A stretch of 64,000 nucleotides of DNA from Citrobacter sp. JGM124 (lineage in GTDB: Bacteria; Pseudomonadota; Gammaproteobacteria; Enterobacterales; Enterobacteriaceae): the NCBI RefSeq assembly GCF_018257795.1, contig NZ_JAERJD010000005.1:124001-188000 (forward strand), written 5' to 3'. Within the stretch, counting starts at the first letter, position 1, and each line of letters starts with the position of its first letter. The notes beneath the pieces are model-generated. The model was not told where the DNA came from and did not search any database. It worked only from the letters and a program-made list of their open reading frames with translations. Shown piece by piece: positions 21,248 to 33,337 of the stretch. The position numbers and the translations under genes are program-made.

Positions 21248-21697
21248 ATGACTGGATCTGTACAAAAAAACAGCACCGTACTGGTGCATTTTATCCTCAA
21301 ACTTGAGGACGGATCTGTCGCAGAGTCTACGCGTAGTAGCGGTAAGCCTGCACTGTTCCGTCTTGGGGATACGAGTCTGTCCCCAGGGCTGGAAGCTGAA
21401 TTGATAGCATTGACAGCGGGCGAAAAAAAGGCTTTCTTTTTGGCCCCTGAGTCTGCGTTTGGTATCCCTAATCCTGACATGATTCAGTATTTTTCGCGGC
21501 GTGAGTTTGCCGATACGGGGGAACCCGTAGCGGGGGCGATTATGTTATTTACCGCCATGGATGGTAGTGAAATGCCGGGAGTGGTGCGTGAAGTCAATGG
21601 CGATTCAATCACCGTTGATTTTAATCATCCCCTGGCTGGGCAGACTATTCACTTTGACATTGAAGTACTGGAAGTCGATCCGGTACTGGAGGCGTAA
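21248..21697 (+). CDS. fkpB: FKBP-type peptidyl-prolyl isomerase SlpA
   Basis: A 149-residue cytoplasmic prolyl isomerase/chaperone, the same length as E. coli FkpB. An FKBP domain is interrupted by an insert-in-flap domain, which is the SlyD-like arrangement. Segments [16 protein letters not shown] near 12-27 and [20 protein letters not shown] near 123-142 are conserved. It lacks the His-rich metal tail of SlyD. Its stop codon directly abuts the ispH start. Confidence 0.96.
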   Translation: MTGSVQKNSTVLVHFILKLEDGSVAESTRSSGKPALFRLGDTSLSPGLEAELIALTAGEKKAFFLAPESAFGIPNPDMIQYFSRREFADTGEPVAGAIMLFTAMDGSEMPGVVREVNGDSITVDFNHPLAGQTIHFDIEVLEVDPVLEA

Positions 21698-22648
21698 ATG
21701 CAGATCCTGTTGGCTAATCCCAGGGGTTTTTGTGCTGGGGTCGACCGCGCTATCAGCATTGTTGAGAATGCGTTACAACTCTATGGTGCACCCATTTATG
21801 TGCGCCATGAAGTCGTACATAACCGCTATGTGGTTGATAGCTTGCGTCAGCGTGGGGCCATTTTCATTGAGCAGATCAGTGAAGTGCCTGATGGCGCAAT
21901 CCTGATTTTTTCCGCTCATGGGGTTTCTCAGGCAGTGCGCAATGAAGCGAAATGCCGGGAACTGACGGTATTCGATGCAACCTGCCCATTAGTAACCAAA
22001 GTTCATATGGAAGTCGCACGTGCCAGCCGTCGTGGTGAGGAGTCAATCCTTATCGGGCATGCGGGACACCCTGAAGTTGAAGGAACCATGGGGCAATACA
22101 GCAACCCGAAAGGGGGCATGTACTTGGTTGAATCTCCAGAGGATGTTTTTACACTGGATGTTAAAGATGAAAATAACCTCTCCTTTATGACTCAGACCAC
22201 CTTGTCGGTGGATGATACTTCCGATGTTATTGATGCTTTACGCCAGCGCTTCCCGAAAATTATTGGTCCGCGTAAAGATGATATTTGTTATGCGACCACT
22301 AATCGTCAGGAAGCCGTCCGTTCACTGGCTGGTGAGTCTGACGTAGTACTGGTTGTTGGCTCCAAAAATTCTTCCAACTCGAATCGTTTGGCAGAACTGG
22401 CTCAACGTATGGGGAAAGCGGCTTATCTCATCGATGATGCTGATGACATTCAAGAAGTATGGGTGAAAGGTGCCCGCTGCGTTGGTGTCACAGCAGGGGC
22501 TTCTGCTCCGGATATTCTGGTGCAGAACGTCATTGCTCGCTTGCGTTTACTCGGCGGCGAAACTGTCCGGGAGTTGAGCGGGCGAGAAGAAAATATTGTT
22601 TTTGAAGTCCCGCGCGAGCTACGTGTTGATGTTCGTGAAGTGGATTAA
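21698..22648 (+). CDS. ispH: 4-hydroxy-3-methylbut-2-enyl diphosphate reductase
   Basis: A 316-residue iron-sulfur enzyme that catalyses the last step of the MEP isoprenoid pathway, giving isopentenyl and dimethylallyl diphosphate. The three cluster ligands are C12 ([12 protein letters not shown]), C96 (DATCPLVTK) and C197 ([10 protein letters not shown]), the same positions as in E. coli. The catalytic glutamate region follows C96. It ends the tightly linked ribF-ispH run. Confidence 0.98.
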   Translation: MQILLANPRGFCAGVDRAISIVENALQLYGAPIYVRHEVVHNRYVVDSLRQRGAIFIEQISEVPDGAILIFSAHGVSQAVRNEAKCRELTVFDATCPLVTKVHMEVARASRRGEESILIGHAGHPEVEGTMGQYSNPKGGMYLVESPEDVFTLDVKDENNLSFMTQTTLSVDDTSDVIDALRQRFPKIIGPRKDDICYATTNRQEAVRSLAGESDVVLVVGSKNSSNSNRLAELAQRMGKAAYLIDDADDIQEVWVKGARCVGVTAGASAPDILVQNVIARLRLLGGETVRELSGREENIVFEVPRELRVDVREVD

Positions 22649-22673
22649 CGCCGGGAACGGCAAATTATGAGAC

Positions 22674-22709
22674 GATGCCAGCTGGTTAATATCAGCTGGC
22701 ATTTTTTTT
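22674..22709 (+). terminator. ispH terminator
   Basis: ATGCCAGCTG / CAGCTGGCAT with an 8-base loop is followed by a T tract. It ends immediately before the rihC ribosome-binding site. Confidence 0.9.
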
Positions 22710-22721
22710 ATGGAGAACAGC

Positions 22722-23639
22722 ATGAATAAGCTTCCTGTCATTATTGATACAGACCCAGGTATTGACGATGCGGTGGCCATTGCCGCCGCCCTTTATTCTC
22801 CAGAACTCGACGTTAAACTACTGACCACGGTTTGTGGAAATGTGTCGGTCGAAAAAACCACACGCAATGCATTGCAATTAATGACGTTCTGGCAGCAGTC
22901 GGTCCCGGTTGCCCGCGGTGCTGCAGCGCCCTTATTACGCCCTGCCCGTGATGCCGCCAGCGTTCATGGTGAATCTGGGATGGCGGGTTATCATTTTGAG
23001 CCGGCACAGTACAACACGATAGATAAACCAGCTTTTCAGGCTATCTATGACTGCCTGATGGCCAGTGATACCGCCATGACGATTGTGACCATTGGCCCCC
23101 TGACCAATATCGCCCTGTTGCTGACCCAATATCCTGAATGTAAGTCGCGTATTAAGCGCGTCGTTATGATGGGGGGATCGTCTGGGCGCGGTAATCTCAC
23201 CCCGACTGCCGAATTTAATATGGCAGTTGACCCGGAAGCGGCAGCCCATGTGTTTAACAGTGGGCTGGACATTGTGATGTGCGGACTGGATGTGACTAAC
23301 CGGGCAATACTTACACCAGAGTACCTGGCAAGGCTACCGGTACTTAACCGTACCGGAAAAATGTTGCATGATATTTTTAGTCATTATCGCAGTGGCAGTA
23401 TGGAAACCGGCTTACGTATGCATGATTTGACGGCGATTGCCTTCCTGGTTAGGCCGGCGCTATTTCGTACTCAGGCTTGTTTTGTGGCGGTTGAGACCCA
23501 GGGCGAATACACCAGTGGCACCACAGTAGTGGATATTGAGCAGCATTCAGGAAAATCGGCGAATGCAGAGGTCGCTTTAGATATTGATGTCGCTGGCTTT
23601 CAAAAATGGGTGGCTGATGTTCTGGCGCTGGCACCGTAA
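22722..23639 (+). CDS. rihC: Non-specific ribonucleoside hydrolase RihC
   Basis: A 305-residue nucleoside hydrolase (E. coli 304) that splits purine and pyrimidine ribonucleosides into base and ribose for salvage. The Ca2+-binding motif DTDPGIDDA is at residues 9-17. A later conserved segment is [15 protein letters not shown]. The frame opens four codons earlier at 22710, but TGGAGA sits between the two, so the ATG at 22722 with that ribosome-binding site is chosen. ispH-rihC-dapB is the E. coli order. Confidence 0.94.
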   Translation: MNKLPVIIDTDPGIDDAVAIAAALYSPELDVKLLTTVCGNVSVEKTTRNALQLMTFWQQSVPVARGAAAPLLRPARDAASVHGESGMAGYHFEPAQYNTIDKPAFQAIYDCLMASDTAMTIVTIGPLTNIALLLTQYPECKSRIKRVVMMGGSSGRGNLTPTAEFNMAVDPEAAAHVFNSGLDIVMCGLDVTNRAILTPEYLARLPVLNRTGKMLHDIFSHYRSGSMETGLRMHDLTAIAFLVRPALFRTQACFVAVETQGEYTSGTTVVDIEQHSGKSANAEVALDIDVAGFQKWVADVLALAP

Positions 23640-23729
23640 CGGCATGAGGTTCATGCAAAATGACAATGCTTTTACTGATAATACGTACCCGCTGACAGTA
23701 AATTCTAATTATTACTGCTTTCGGCTGGT

Positions 23730-24615
<886 letters not shown>

Positions 24616-25031
24616 TATTTTTTTCATTTTTTAAGCAGTGTTTATTTTTGTAATGTGTTGATTTATATGGGTGACTTTATGTCACCCATTTTTATTTTGT
24701 TTTTTCATCTGCTTTGTTTGTTTTTTGCTTTGGAGTTCATTTTTGTTTGTATTTCCATGTTTTATTTAATGGTTGAATAAGTTTTTTTTTCAAAATAGTT
24801 TGTTTATTGACCGTGCTGGTTTTTTTTACCCTGTTTTTGGTCTGGCAACCGATTACTTTCCTTTGTTGTCTGATGGTTTTGGCCATTAATTCGTTTATTT
24901 TTTCCATGTTTGTTGAATTAGTATAAAAACTCTGGGATACGCTAGACTTTTGCCTGACTTATCTCTAGAATGCCGCCGTTTGCCAAAAATCCTTAGGGCA
25001 GACGTTTTTTGCAATTGATTCACACCCTTGT
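24616..25031. other. T-rich dapB-carA intergenic region
   Basis: About 415 bases. The first part holds the dapB terminator. From about 24690 to 24910 the plus strand is strongly T-rich, with repeated runs of five to eight T. The remainder should contain the upstream (pyrimidine-controlled) carAB promoter; the exact elements were not assigned. No gene is supported. Confidence 0.6.
24667..24693 (+). terminator. dapB terminator
   Basis: ATGGGTGAC - TTTAT - GTCACCCAT is a perfect 9-bp hairpin followed by TTTT. Confidence 0.9.
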
Positions 25032-25070
25032 TTTGAATTAATATGCGAATAAATTGAATGATTATTCCTG
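25032..25070 (+). promoter_or_regulatory. Tandem ARG boxes at the carAB promoter
   Basis: Two 18-bp elements, TTTGAATTAATATGCGAA (25032-25049) and ATTGAATGATTATTCCTG (25053-25070), separated by 3 bases, resemble the ArgR consensus TNTGAATWWWWATTCANW. Two ARG boxes 3 bp apart are the standard arrangement and are found at the same place before E. coli carA. They imply arginine repression. Confidence 0.8.
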
Positions 25071-25079
25071 GAGGACGTT

Positions 25080-26228
25080 TTGATTAAGTCAGCGCTGTTG
25101 GTTCTGGAAGACGGAACCCAATTCCACGGTCGGGCCATAGGGGCATCGGGTACGGCAGTGGGGGAAGTCGTCTTCAACACCTCTATGACCGGTTATCAAG
25201 AAATCCTCACTGATCCTTCCTACTCCCGCCAGATCGTCACTCTTACTTATCCCCATATTGGTAATGTTGGTACTAACGAAGCCGATGCTGAATCCTCCCA
25301 GGTACATGCTCAAGGTTTAGTCATTCGTGATCTGCCGCTCATTGCCAGTAACTTCCGAAATACCGAAGATCTTTCCAGCTACCTGAAGCGTCATAACATT
25401 GTGGCGATAGCGGATATTGATACTCGTAAGCTGACCCGACTGTTGAGAGAGAAAGGGGCACAAAACGGTTGTATCGTCGTGGGAGATAACCTGGATGCAG
25501 CACAAGCGTTAGCCAAAGCTCAGGCATTCCCGGGTCTGAATGGTATGGACCTGGCGAAAGAGGTGACGACACAAGAAGCTTACACTTGGCAGCAGGGGAG
25601 CTGGACGTTGACCGGCAACTTGCCTGAGGCTACCCCGGAAGCTGACCTTCCATATCATGTGGTTGCCTATGACTACGGTGTGAAGCGCAATATCCTGCGT
25701 ATGCTGGTGGACAGAGGCTGCCGTTTGACCGTCGTACCGGCCGAGACCTCTGCCGAAGATGTTCTCAAACTGAATCCAGATGGTGTGTTCCTCTCCAATG
25801 GTCCGGGAGACCCTGCTCCTTGTGACTACGCGATTAATGCCATTTCTCAGCTGCTTGAAACGGATATTCCGCTGTTTGGTATCTGCCTTGGGCATCAGTT
25901 GCTGGCGCTGGCAAGCGGTGCTAAAACCGTGAAAATGAAGTTTGGTCATCATGGTGGTAACCATCCTGTTAAAGATCTCGACCGGGACTGTGTGATGATT
26001 ACAGCGCAGAACCACGGTTTTGCCGTCGATGAAGCAAGCCTGCCTGCTAATCTGCGTGTTACACATAAATCCTTATTCGATAGCACATTACAAGGGATTC
26101 ATCGTACGGATAAAGCGGCGTTCAGCTTCCAGGGACATCCAGAAGCAAGCCCTGGCCCCCATGATGCAGCACCGCTTTTTGACCACTTTATTGATTTGAT
26201 TAAGCACTATCGTGCTACCGCCAAATAA
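25080..26228 (+). CDS. carA: Carbamoyl-phosphate synthase, small (glutaminase) subunit
   Basis: A 382-residue subunit, the same length as in E. coli, that releases ammonia from glutamine for CarB. The class I amidotransferase nucleophile is the cysteine in [12 protein letters not shown] near residue 269. The catalytic His/Glu pair lies in [11 protein letters not shown] near 353. The start is a TTG preceded by CTGGAGG; E. coli carA also starts with TTG in the same sequence context. The product feeds both arginine and pyrimidine synthesis. Confidence 0.98.
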   Translation: MIKSALLVLEDGTQFHGRAIGASGTAVGEVVFNTSMTGYQEILTDPSYSRQIVTLTYPHIGNVGTNEADAESSQVHAQGLVIRDLPLIASNFRNTEDLSSYLKRHNIVAIADIDTRKLTRLLREKGAQNGCIVVGDNLDAAQALAKAQAFPGLNGMDLAKEVTTQEAYTWQQGSWTLTGNLPEATPEADLPYHVVAYDYGVKRNILRMLVDRGCRLTVVPAETSAEDVLKLNPDGVFLSNGPGDPAPCDYAINAISQLLETDIPLFGICLGHQLLALASGAKTVKMKFGHHGGNHPVKDLDRDCVMITAQNHGFAVDEASLPANLRVTHKSLFDSTLQGIHRTDKAAFSFQGHPEASPGPHDAAPLFDHFIDLIKHYRATAK

Positions 26229-26243
26229 TCAGGAGCTTAAAAA

Positions 26244-29200
26244 ATGCCAAAACGTACTGATATAAAAAGCATCCTGATCCTCGGCGCTGGCCCTATTGTT
26301 ATTGGCCAGGCTTGTGAGTTTGACTATTCCGGTGCTCAGGCCTGTAAAGCCCTGCGCGAAGAGGGATATCGCGTTATCCTGGTGAACTCTAACCCTGCGA
26401 CCATCATGACTGATCCAGAAATGGCTGATGCGACCTATATTGAGCCGATTCACTGGGAAGTTGTGCGTAAGATTATAGAAAAAGAGCGTCCCGATGCTGT
26501 TTTGCCAACAATGGGGGGGCAAACAGCTCTGAACTGTGCTCTGGAGCTGGAACGCCAGGGCGTTCTGGAAGAGTTTGGTGTCGCCATGATTGGTGCCACG
26601 GCTGATGCCATCGATAAAGCAGAAGATCGTCGCCGTTTTGACATCGCCATGAAAAAAATTGGCCTTGATACTGCGCGCTCAGGCATTGCCCACAATATGG
26701 AAGAAGCACTCGCTGTTGCTGCCGACGTGGGTTATCCCTGCATTATCCGTCCTTCTTTCACCATGGGGGGAAGTGGCGGTGGTATTGCATATAATCGTGA
26801 AGAGTTTGAAGAGATTTGTGAACGGGGTCTTGATCTTTCGCCAACCAAAGAGCTGCTGATTGATGAGTCGCTGATTGGCTGGAAAGAGTATGAGATGGAA
26901 GTCGTACGGGACAAAAATGATAACTGTATTATTGTCTGTTCCATCGAAAACTTTGACCCGATGGGGATTCACACTGGTGACTCCATTACAGTGGCTCCAG
27001 CTCAGACGCTGACTGATAAAGAGTACCAAATCATGCGTAACGCTTCTATGGCGGTACTGCGTGAAATTGGTGTAGAAACCGGTGGTTCTAACGTCCAGTT
27101 TGCGGTTAATCCAAAAAATGGACGTCTGATTATTATCGAGATGAACCCGCGTGTTTCCCGCTCTTCTGCCCTGGCCTCAAAAGCAACCGGCTTCCCGATT
27201 GCTAAAATTGCAGCCAAGCTGGCGGTGGGATACACCCTTGATGAGCTGATGAACGATATCACGGGGGGGCGGACTCCTGCTTCCTTTGAGCCATCAATCG
27301 ACTATGTCGTGACCAAAATCCCACGTTTTAACTTTGAGAAGTTTGTTGGTGCCAATGATCGTTTGACCACACAGATGAAATCGGTGGGTGAAGTGATGGC
27401 GATTGGTCGTACTCAGCAGGAGTCACTGCAAAAAGCTTTACGTGGTCTTGAGGTTGGGGCAGTTGGTTTTGACCCTAAAGTTAGCCTTGATGACCCGGAA
27501 GCGCTGACGAAGATCCGCCGGGAACTGAAAGATGCGGGTGCGGAGCGTATTTGGTATGTGGCGGATGCCTTCCGTGCTGGCCTGTCAGTCGATGGTGTAT
27601 TCAACCTGACCAATATCGACCGTTGGTTCCTGGTACAAATCGAGGAATTGGTCCGCTTAGAAGAACAGGTTGCAGAAGTCGGTATTACTGGCCTGAACCC
27701 TGAATTTCTGCGAGTGCTCAAGCGTAAAGGCTTTGCTGATGCCCGTCTGGCGAAACTCGCTGGCGTGCGTGAGACAGAAATTCGTAAACTGCGCGAACAG
27801 TACAATCTTCACCCGGTCTATAAGCGTGTTGATACCTGTGCGGCTGAGTTTTCTACTGACACGGCTTATATGTACTCCACCTATGAGGAGGAGTGTGAGG
27901 CGAATCCTAACCATGATAAAGATAAAATTATGGTGCTGGGAGGGGGGCCAAACCGTATAGGTCAGGGTATTGAATTTGACTATTGCTGTGTCCATGCCTC
28001 TCTGGCTCTGCGTGAAGATGGTTATGAAACCATTATGGTCAACTGTAACCCTGAAACAGTGTCAACGGATTACGATACTTCTGACCGCCTCTATTTCGAG
28101 CCTGTTACTTTTGAAGATGTACTGGAAATTGTCCGCATTGAAAAACCGAAAGGTGTCATTGTGCAGTACGGTGGTCAGACGCCACTGAAACTGGCCAGGG
28201 CTCTGGAAGCCGCTGGTGTGCCAATCATCGGTACTAGCCCGGATGCCATTGACCGGGCAGAAGATCGCGAACGCTTCCAGCACGCGGTTGAACGCCTGAA
28301 ATTAAAGCAGCCTGCGAACGCTACCGTAACAGCAATAGACCAGGCAGTGGAGAAAGCGGCTCAGATTGGCTATCCATTAGTGGTTCGTCCTTCTTATGTT
28401 CTGGGGGGACGGGCGATGGAAATCGTTTACGATGAAGCCGACCTGCGTCGTTATTTCCAGACGGCCGTCAGTGTGTCGAATGATGCTCCAGTGCTGCTTG
28501 ACCGTTTCCTTGATGATGCGATTGAAGTGGATGTGGATGCCATTTGTGATGGTGAGTCCGTCCTGATTGGCGGCATTATGGAACACATCGAGCAAGCTGG
28601 GGTTCACTCTGGTGATTCTGCCTGTTCATTGCCAGCTTACACATTGAGTCAAGAGATTCAGAATGTGATGCGTCAGCAAGTTCAGAAGCTGGCCTTTGAG
28701 CTGCAGGTGCGTGGGCTGATGAATGTCCAGTTCGCGGTTAAAGATAATGAAGTCTATTTGATAGAGGTGAACCCACGAGCAGCCCGTACCGTGCCGTTCG
28801 TCTCTAAAGCGACGGGGCTGCCTCTGGCTAAAGTTGCGGCGCGTGTCATGGCAGGTAAAACCCTGGCACAGCAAGGAGCCACCAAGGAGATTATTCCACC
28901 GTATTATTCGGTGAAAGAGGTGGTATTACCTTTTAACAAGTTCCCGGGTGTGGATCCTCTGTTAGGGCCTGAAATGCGCTCTACGGGTGAAGTCATGGGC
29001 GTTGGACGCACTTTTGCTGAAGCCTTCGCTAAAGCGATGCTGGGTAGCCAGTCCACGATGCGTAAACCTGGGCGTGCGTTGTTGTCGGTACGTGAGGGTG
29101 ATAAAGAGCGTGTGGTAGACCTGGCGGCGAAACTGCTGAAGCAGGGCTTTGATCTCGATGCCACTCATGGCACTGCAGTGGTGCTGGGTGAGGCAGGGAT

Positions 29201-29474
29201 TAACCCGCGCCTGGTCAATAAAGTGCATGAAGGCCGTCCTCATATTCAGGATCGTATTAAGAATGGTGAGTATACCTACATCATCAATACCACAGCTGGT
29301 CGTCAGGCGATTGAAGATTCAAAACTCATTCGCCGCAGTGCACTGCAGTATAAAGTGCATTATGACACCACGCTGAATGGCGGTTTTGCCACGGCAATGG
29401 CTCTGAATGCGGATGCGACTGAGAAAGTCATTTCAGTTCAGGAGATGCATAACTTGATTAAGTCATCAAGATAA
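26244..29474 (+). CDS. carB: Carbamoyl-phosphate synthase, large subunit
   Basis: A 1076-residue enzyme (E. coli 1073) that makes carbamoyl phosphate from bicarbonate, ammonia and two ATP. Two homologous ATP-grasp halves are visible: [20 protein letters not shown] near 9-28 and [17 protein letters not shown] near 559-575 start the pre-ATP-grasp domains of each half. The C-terminal MGS-like allosteric domain (about 936-1076) normally binds UMP and ornithine. It follows carA by 15 bases with its own ribosome-binding site. Confidence 0.99.
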   Translation: MPKRTDIKSILILGAGPIVIGQACEFDYSGAQACKALREEGYRVILVNSNPATIMTDPEMADATYIEPIHWEVVRKIIEKERPDAVLPTMGGQTALNCALELERQGVLEEFGVAMIGATADAIDKAEDRRRFDIAMKKIGLDTARSGIAHNMEEALAVAADVGYPCIIRPSFTMGGSGGGIAYNREEFEEICERGLDLSPTKELLIDESLIGWKEYEMEVVRDKNDNCIIVCSIENFDPMGIHTGDSITVAPAQTLTDKEYQIMRNASMAVLREIGVETGGSNVQFAVNPKNGRLIIIEMNPRVSRSSALASKATGFPIAKIAAKLAVGYTLDELMNDITGGRTPASFEPSIDYVVTKIPRFNFEKFVGANDRLTTQMKSVGEVMAIGRTQQESLQKALRGLEVGAVGFDPKVSLDDPEALTKIRRELKDAGAERIWYVADAFRAGLSVDGVFNLTNIDRWFLVQIEELVRLEEQVAEVGITGLNPEFLRVLKRKGFADARLAKLAGVRETEIRKLREQYNLHPVYKRVDTCAAEFSTDTAYMYSTYEEECEANPNHDKDKIMVLGGGPNRIGQGIEFDYCCVHASLALREDGYETIMVNCNPETVSTDYDTSDRLYFEPVTFEDVLEIVRIEKPKGVIVQYGGQTPLKLARALEAAGVPIIGTSPDAIDRAEDRERFQHAVERLKLKQPANATVTAIDQAVEKAAQIGYPLVVRPSYVLGGRAMEIVYDEADLRRYFQTAVSVSNDAPVLLDRFLDDAIEVDVDAICDGESVLIGGIMEHIEQAGVHSGDSACSLPAYTLSQEIQNVMRQQVQKLAFELQVRGLMNVQFAVKDNEVYLIEVNPRAARTVPFVSKATGLPLAKVAARVMAGKTLAQQGATKEIIPPYYSVKEVVLPFNKFPGVDPLLGPEMRSTGEVMGVGRTFAEAFAKAMLGSQSTMRKPGRALLSVREGDKERVVDLAAKLLKQGFDLDATHGTAVVLGEAGINPRLVNKVHEGRPHIQDRIKNGEYTYIINTTAGRQAIEDSKLIRRSALQYKVHYDTTLNGGFATAMALNADATEKVISVQEMHNLIKSSR

Positions 29475-29512
29475 GCATGTGCCCGGGCTAGCCCGTTGAT
29501 ATGAAAATTCTG

Positions 29513-29537
29513 AAAGCTCACTACGGTGGGCTTTTTT
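29513..29537 (+). terminator. carAB terminator
   Basis: AAGCTCAC - TACG - GTGGGCTT (one mismatch) is followed by a T tract. A short GC palindrome (CGGGCTAGCCCG) lies just upstream. Confidence 0.8.
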
Positions 29538-29763
29538 ATTGCGAGGCTATAAAAACAGTGTTTATGCTAAATGAAAAATATTTTTATCATTTGAAATATA
29601 ATATTAATGTGTTGTGTTTTTTTTGGCGATGTATGTTAAATGAAAGCATCGTTACCCACCCGACGATAAAAAAATTTTCATTGTGCAGCCTGCTCCTATC
29701 GACGAAGTATTGCGCTTTCCGTATAGTGGCGAAAATTTTCCCCTCAGGACTTGGATGACAGAG

Positions 29764-30243
29764 ATGATCAGTTTGATTGCTGCATTGGCAGTAGATCGCG
29801 TAATTGGTATGGAAAATGCCATGCCATGGAACTTGCCAGCCGACTTGGCTTGGTTTAAACGTAATACTTTAAATAAACCAGTGATTATGGGGCGACTGAC
29901 TTGGGAGTCTATTGGTCGTCCATTGCCTGACCGCAAAAATATTGTGCTGAGTAGTACTCCGGGTGAAGATCCACGTGTTGAGTGGGTTTCTTCAATGGAA
30001 GAGGCTATCGCGGCTTGTGGTGATGCAGAAGAGATCATGGTTATTGGTGGCGGAAGTATTTATGAGCAGTTTTTACCTCTTGCTCAACGCCTGTATCTGA
30101 CCCATATTGACGCAGAAGTTGAAGGGGATACCCATTTTCCCGATTACTCACCAGACGAATGGCAGTCCACCTTTAGTGAATTCCATGATGCGGATGCCAG
30201 CAATTCCCATGGTTACTGTTTTGAAATTTTAGAGCGTCGCTAG
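29764..30243 (+). CDS. folA: Dihydrofolate reductase
   Basis: A 159-residue NADPH enzyme that regenerates tetrahydrofolate and is the target of trimethoprim. It starts [20 protein letters not shown] and has the catalytic D27 in NLPADLAW. The length equals that of E. coli FolA. The frame is open 27 codons upstream; the ATG at 29764 gives the exact family N-terminus. Position 45 is leucine (MGRLTWES) where E. coli has histidine, which is a natural variation seen in the family. In E. coli the cai, fix and kefFC genes separate carB from folA; here the two are adjacent. Confidence 0.98.
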   Translation: MISLIAALAVDRVIGMENAMPWNLPADLAWFKRNTLNKPVIMGRLTWESIGRPLPDRKNIVLSSTPGEDPRVEWVSSMEEAIAACGDAEEIMVIGGGSIYEQFLPLAQRLYLTHIDAEVEGDTHFPDYSPDEWQSTFSEFHDADASNSHGYCFEILERR

Positions 30244-30256
30244 TTATACTGTTGGG

Positions 30257-30284
30257 GGTGAGGTCTGTCTATTCATCCCTCACC
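30257..30284. terminator. Possible folA-apaH intergenic hairpin
   Basis: GGTGAGG at 30257-30263 can pair with CCTCACC at 30278-30284 between the convergent folA and apaH genes. There is no T tract, so the terminator role is weakly supported. Confidence 0.35.
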
Positions 30285-30319
30285 TGTACTGGCGAACACC
30301 GTGGGTATTGTAAAGGGTA

Positions 30320-31141
30320 TTATCCTGCCGGCTTAATCAGTGGCTGTCTGAAATAGGTCTTATCTTCCCAGCGTAAGCAGGTTAAATCCCCTCCCCAGCA
30401 GCAACCGGTATCCAGGGCATAAACCCCAGGCGGTGTTCCTTTTCCTTCCAATGATGCCCAGTGTCCAAAAATAAGGGAATAGTCTGCCGGCATCTGGCTG
30501 GGTACATCAAACCAGGGTTTAAGCGGTGCAGGCACATCTCCTGGCGCTTCTTTTGCGTACATATCAAGCTGCCCATTAGGGAAGCAATAACGCATCCGGG
30601 TAAAGGCATTAGTAATAAAACGCAGGCGGGATAAACCACTCAGACTCGTTGACCAGTTATTAGGCAGATCACCATACATGGCATCGAGAAACAGTGGATA
30701 GCTGTCACTGGATAGCAGAGCTTCAACATCATGGGCGCAGGTACGAGCCGTGTCCAAATCCCACTGTGGGGTGATACCTGCATGGGACATAATCAGCTTT
30801 TTTTCATCATCAACTTGCAATACCGGCTGACGACGTAACCAGTTAATTAAACTGTCAGCGTCTTCTGCTTCGAGCAGCGGTGTCAGTTTATCCTTTGGTT
30901 TATTGCGACTAATACCGGCATAGACTGCCAGCAGGTGTAAGTCGTGATTCCCCAGTACCATGCGGACACTTGAGCCAAGGCTCTGAACGTAGCGCAGTAC
31001 AGCCAGTGAGTCAGGCCCCCGGGCGACCAAATCACCCGTCAGCCACAAGGTATCTTGTTCAGGTGAAAAATCTACCTGCTTTAACAACGCGGTCAGTTCA
31101 TGGAAACAACCATGAATATCGCCAATCAGATATGTAGACAT
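30320..31141 (-). CDS. apaH: Diadenosine tetraphosphatase (symmetrical)
   Basis: A 273-residue metallophosphoesterase (E. coli 280) that cleaves Ap4A to two ADP and also removes Np4 caps from RNA. The metal-binding signatures are GDIHGC at 7-12, [10 protein letters not shown] near 36-45 and LGNHDLHLL near 63-71. It is the last gene of the minus-strand lptD-surA-pdxA-rsmA-apaG-apaH operon and is convergent with folA, as in E. coli. Confidence 0.97.
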   Translation of the reverse strand: MSTYLIGDIHGCFHELTALLKQVDFSPEQDTLWLTGDLVARGPDSLAVLRYVQSLGSSVRMVLGNHDLHLLAVYAGISRNKPKDKLTPLLEAEDADSLINWLRRQPVLQVDDEKKLIMSHAGITPQWDLDTARTCAHDVEALLSSDSYPLFLDAMYGDLPNNWSTSLSGLSRLRFITNAFTRMRYCFPNGQLDMYAKEAPGDVPAPLKPWFDVPSQMPADYSLIFGHWASLEGKGTPPGVYALDTGCCWGGDLTCLRWEDKTYFRQPLIKPAG

Positions 31142-31145
31142 GGGA

Positions 31146-31523
31146 TCAGTGAATAAATGTTGATACGGCTAAACGAAAGACAGGAATAGCAACGCGGAAA
31201 TCATTGCCCTGGGCATCAATCATTTCATAATGCCCTTCCATAGTACCCAATGGCGTTTCGAGAATGACGCCACTGGTATATTGATGCTCGCTACCCGGCT
31301 CAATTAATGGCTGAATACCGATAACTCCCTCGCCCTGAACCTGCGTTTCACGGCCGTGACCATTGGTTATTAACCAATAGCGGCCGAGAAGCTGTACTGC
31401 TGTTCGCCCCAGATTACGGATCGTGACGGTATAGGAAAAAACGAAACGTTCCTGTTCAGGTGAGGACTGTGCCTCGATATAGACACTTTGTACCTGAACA
31501 CATACACGGGGCGAATTAAGCAT
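31146..31523 (-). CDS. apaG: ApaG domain protein (CorD)
   Basis: A 125-residue single-domain protein with an immunoglobulin-like fold, the same length as E. coli ApaG. Family segments are [13 protein letters not shown]-type sequence near 13-22 and [20 protein letters not shown] near 45-64. Its molecular role is not established, though it is linked to cobalt/magnesium resistance. It is 3 bases after rsmA and 4 bases before apaH. Confidence 0.95.
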   Translation of the reverse strand: MLNSPRVCVQVQSVYIEAQSSPEQERFVFSYTVTIRNLGRTAVQLLGRYWLITNGHGRETQVQGEGVIGIQPLIEPGSEHQYTSGVILETPLGTMEGHYEMIDAQGNDFRVAIPVFRLAVSTFIH

Positions 31524-31526
31524 CGG

Positions 31527-32351
31527 TTAACTCTCCAGCTGTTGTTGCGGGTTGTCGGACAGATAGTTTGCCAATTGACAGTACTGAGCAACAGAGATAT
31601 TTTCCGCTCGTAGTGTGGGATCAATGCCCATTTGTTCCAGAACCTCAACACTAAATACATGGCCAAGGCTATTACGGATAGTTTTGCGACGCTTGTTAAA
31701 CGCTTCGGTAGTGACCCGACTGAGCGTGCGTAAATCTTTCACTGGATGCGGGATGGTGGCATGTGGTACCAGACGTACAACGGCAGAATCCACTTTAGGG
31801 GCTGGTGTAAAAGCACTTGGGGGAACTTCCAGCACCGGGATCACATTGCAGTAATATTGTGCCATAACGGAAAGGCGACCATAGGCTTTACTGTTTGGAC
31901 CTGCCACTAAACGGTTAACGACCTCTTTCTGCAGCATAAAGTGCATGTCTGCAATAGCATCAGTATAGCTAAAAAGGTGGAACATCAATGGTGTTGAGAT
32001 GTTATAGGGCAGGTTTCCGAATACACGTAATGGCTGGCCTATCTCATCCCGCAGTTTACCAAAGTCCATGGTCATCGCATCTTGCTGATAAATTGTCAGC
32101 TTAGGGGCAAGGAATGGGTGACTTTGCAGGCGAGCGGCTAAATCGCGATCGAGTTCGATCACGGTCAGTTTATCCATACGTTCGCCAACGGGTTCAGTTA
32201 ATGCACCGAGACCCGGACCGATTTCCACCATCGCTTGTCCAGGACGTGGATTTATTGCAGAAACAATACTGTCTATAACGAAATGATCATTAAGAAAGTT
32301 TTGTCCAAAACGTTTGCGGGCAAGGTGACCCTGGTGAACTCGAGTATTCAT
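31527..32351 (-). CDS. rsmA: 16S rRNA dimethyladenosine transferase RsmA (KsgA)
   Basis: A 274-residue SAM-dependent enzyme (E. coli 273) that dimethylates A1518 and A1519 near the 3' end of 16S rRNA during 30S maturation. The SAM loop is [12 protein letters not shown] at 43-54 and the catalytic NLPY is at 113-116. Loss of this enzyme gives kasugamycin resistance in E. coli. It overlaps the end of pdxA by 4 bases. Confidence 0.98.
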   Translation of the reverse strand: MNTRVHQGHLARKRFGQNFLNDHFVIDSIVSAINPRPGQAMVEIGPGLGALTEPVGERMDKLTVIELDRDLAARLQSHPFLAPKLTIYQQDAMTMDFGKLRDEIGQPLRVFGNLPYNISTPLMFHLFSYTDAIADMHFMLQKEVVNRLVAGPNSKAYGRLSVMAQYYCNVIPVLEVPPSAFTPAPKVDSAVVRLVPHATIPHPVKDLRTLSRVTTEAFNKRRKTIRNSLGHVFSVEVLEQMGIDPTLRAENISVAQYCQLANYLSDNPQQQLES

Positions 32352-33337
32352 CGACTATTCATAATCATTTTGATGGCGAGATTAAGCGCCGTAATAAAAC
32401 TGCCGACATCGGCTGTTCCCTGGCCTGCTAGCTCAAGAGCAGTACCATGGTCAACAGAAGTACGGATAAAGGGTAAGCCAAGAGTGATATTTACCCCTCG
32501 ACCAAAGCCCTGGTATTTTAATACCGGTAAACCCTGATCATGATACATAGCCAATACAGCATCAGCAGTATCGAGGTATTTGGGCTGGAACAGCGTATCT
32601 GCCGGGAGTGGACCAGAAAGATTCATTCCCTGCTGACGCAGTTCATTTAGCACAGGAATGATAGTGTCTATCTCTTCAGTGCCCATATGCCCATTTTCAC
32701 CGGCATGTGGATTCAGACCGCAGACTAAAACATGCGGGTGAGCAATACCAAACTTGGTTTGTAAGTCATGATACAGGATGCTGACAATCTGGCGTAGTAA
32801 ATCCGGTGTAATTGCGTCTGAAACCGCCTTTAAGGGGAGGTGGGTTGTCACTAAAGCCACGCGCATGGCTTCAGTTGCCAGCATCATCACCACTTTTTCA
32901 CTTTGGGAACGTTCTTCAAAGAATTCTGTGTGGCCTGTGAACGGAATTCCCGCGTCGTTAATGATCCCTTTGTGTACCGGCCCGGTAATTAACGCTGCAA
33001 ATTTGCCGCTCAGGCAACCATCACAGGCTTGGGCCAGGGTTTCAACCACATAAGCACTGTTGGCAACATTTAGCTGACCGGGAATAGCCTTATCTTTCAG
33101 AGGGACGGGTAAGAGGGTGAGTGTGCCTGCACGTTGAGCAGTGGCAGGTTTATCTGCTTCCAGAGGGTGTAAACTCAGGGGAAGAGCTAATTGTGCTGCC
33201 CGTTCGGTCAGTAACTCCGGGCTGGCACAGACAACTAACTCCACCGGCCAGTCCCGCTGGGCTAACGCGACGACCAGATCCGGACCAATCCCGGCGGGTT
33301 CGCCGGGAGTGATGACCACACGTGAAGTTTTACTCAT
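32348..33337 (-). CDS. pdxA: 4-hydroxythreonine-4-phosphate dehydrogenase
   Basis: A 329-residue NAD-dependent, metal-requiring enzyme of pyridoxal 5'-phosphate synthesis, the same length as E. coli PdxA. The metal-binding histidines lie in TTHLPL (near 166), NPHAGENG (near 211) and [10 protein letters not shown] (near 266). It overlaps surA by 8 bases and rsmA by 4 bases, so the operon is tightly packed. Confidence 0.98.
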   Translation of the reverse strand: MSKTSRVVITPGEPAGIGPDLVVALAQRDWPVELVVCASPELLTERAAQLALPLSLHPLEADKPATAQRAGTLTLLPVPLKDKAIPGQLNVANSAYVVETLAQACDGCLSGKFAALITGPVHKGIINDAGIPFTGHTEFFEERSQSEKVVMMLATEAMRVALVTTHLPLKAVSDAITPDLLRQIVSILYHDLQTKFGIAHPHVLVCGLNPHAGENGHMGTEEIDTIIPVLNELRQQGMNLSGPLPADTLFQPKYLDTADAVLAMYHDQGLPVLKYQGFGRGVNITLGLPFIRTSVDHGTALELAGQGTADVGSFITALNLAIKMIMNSR

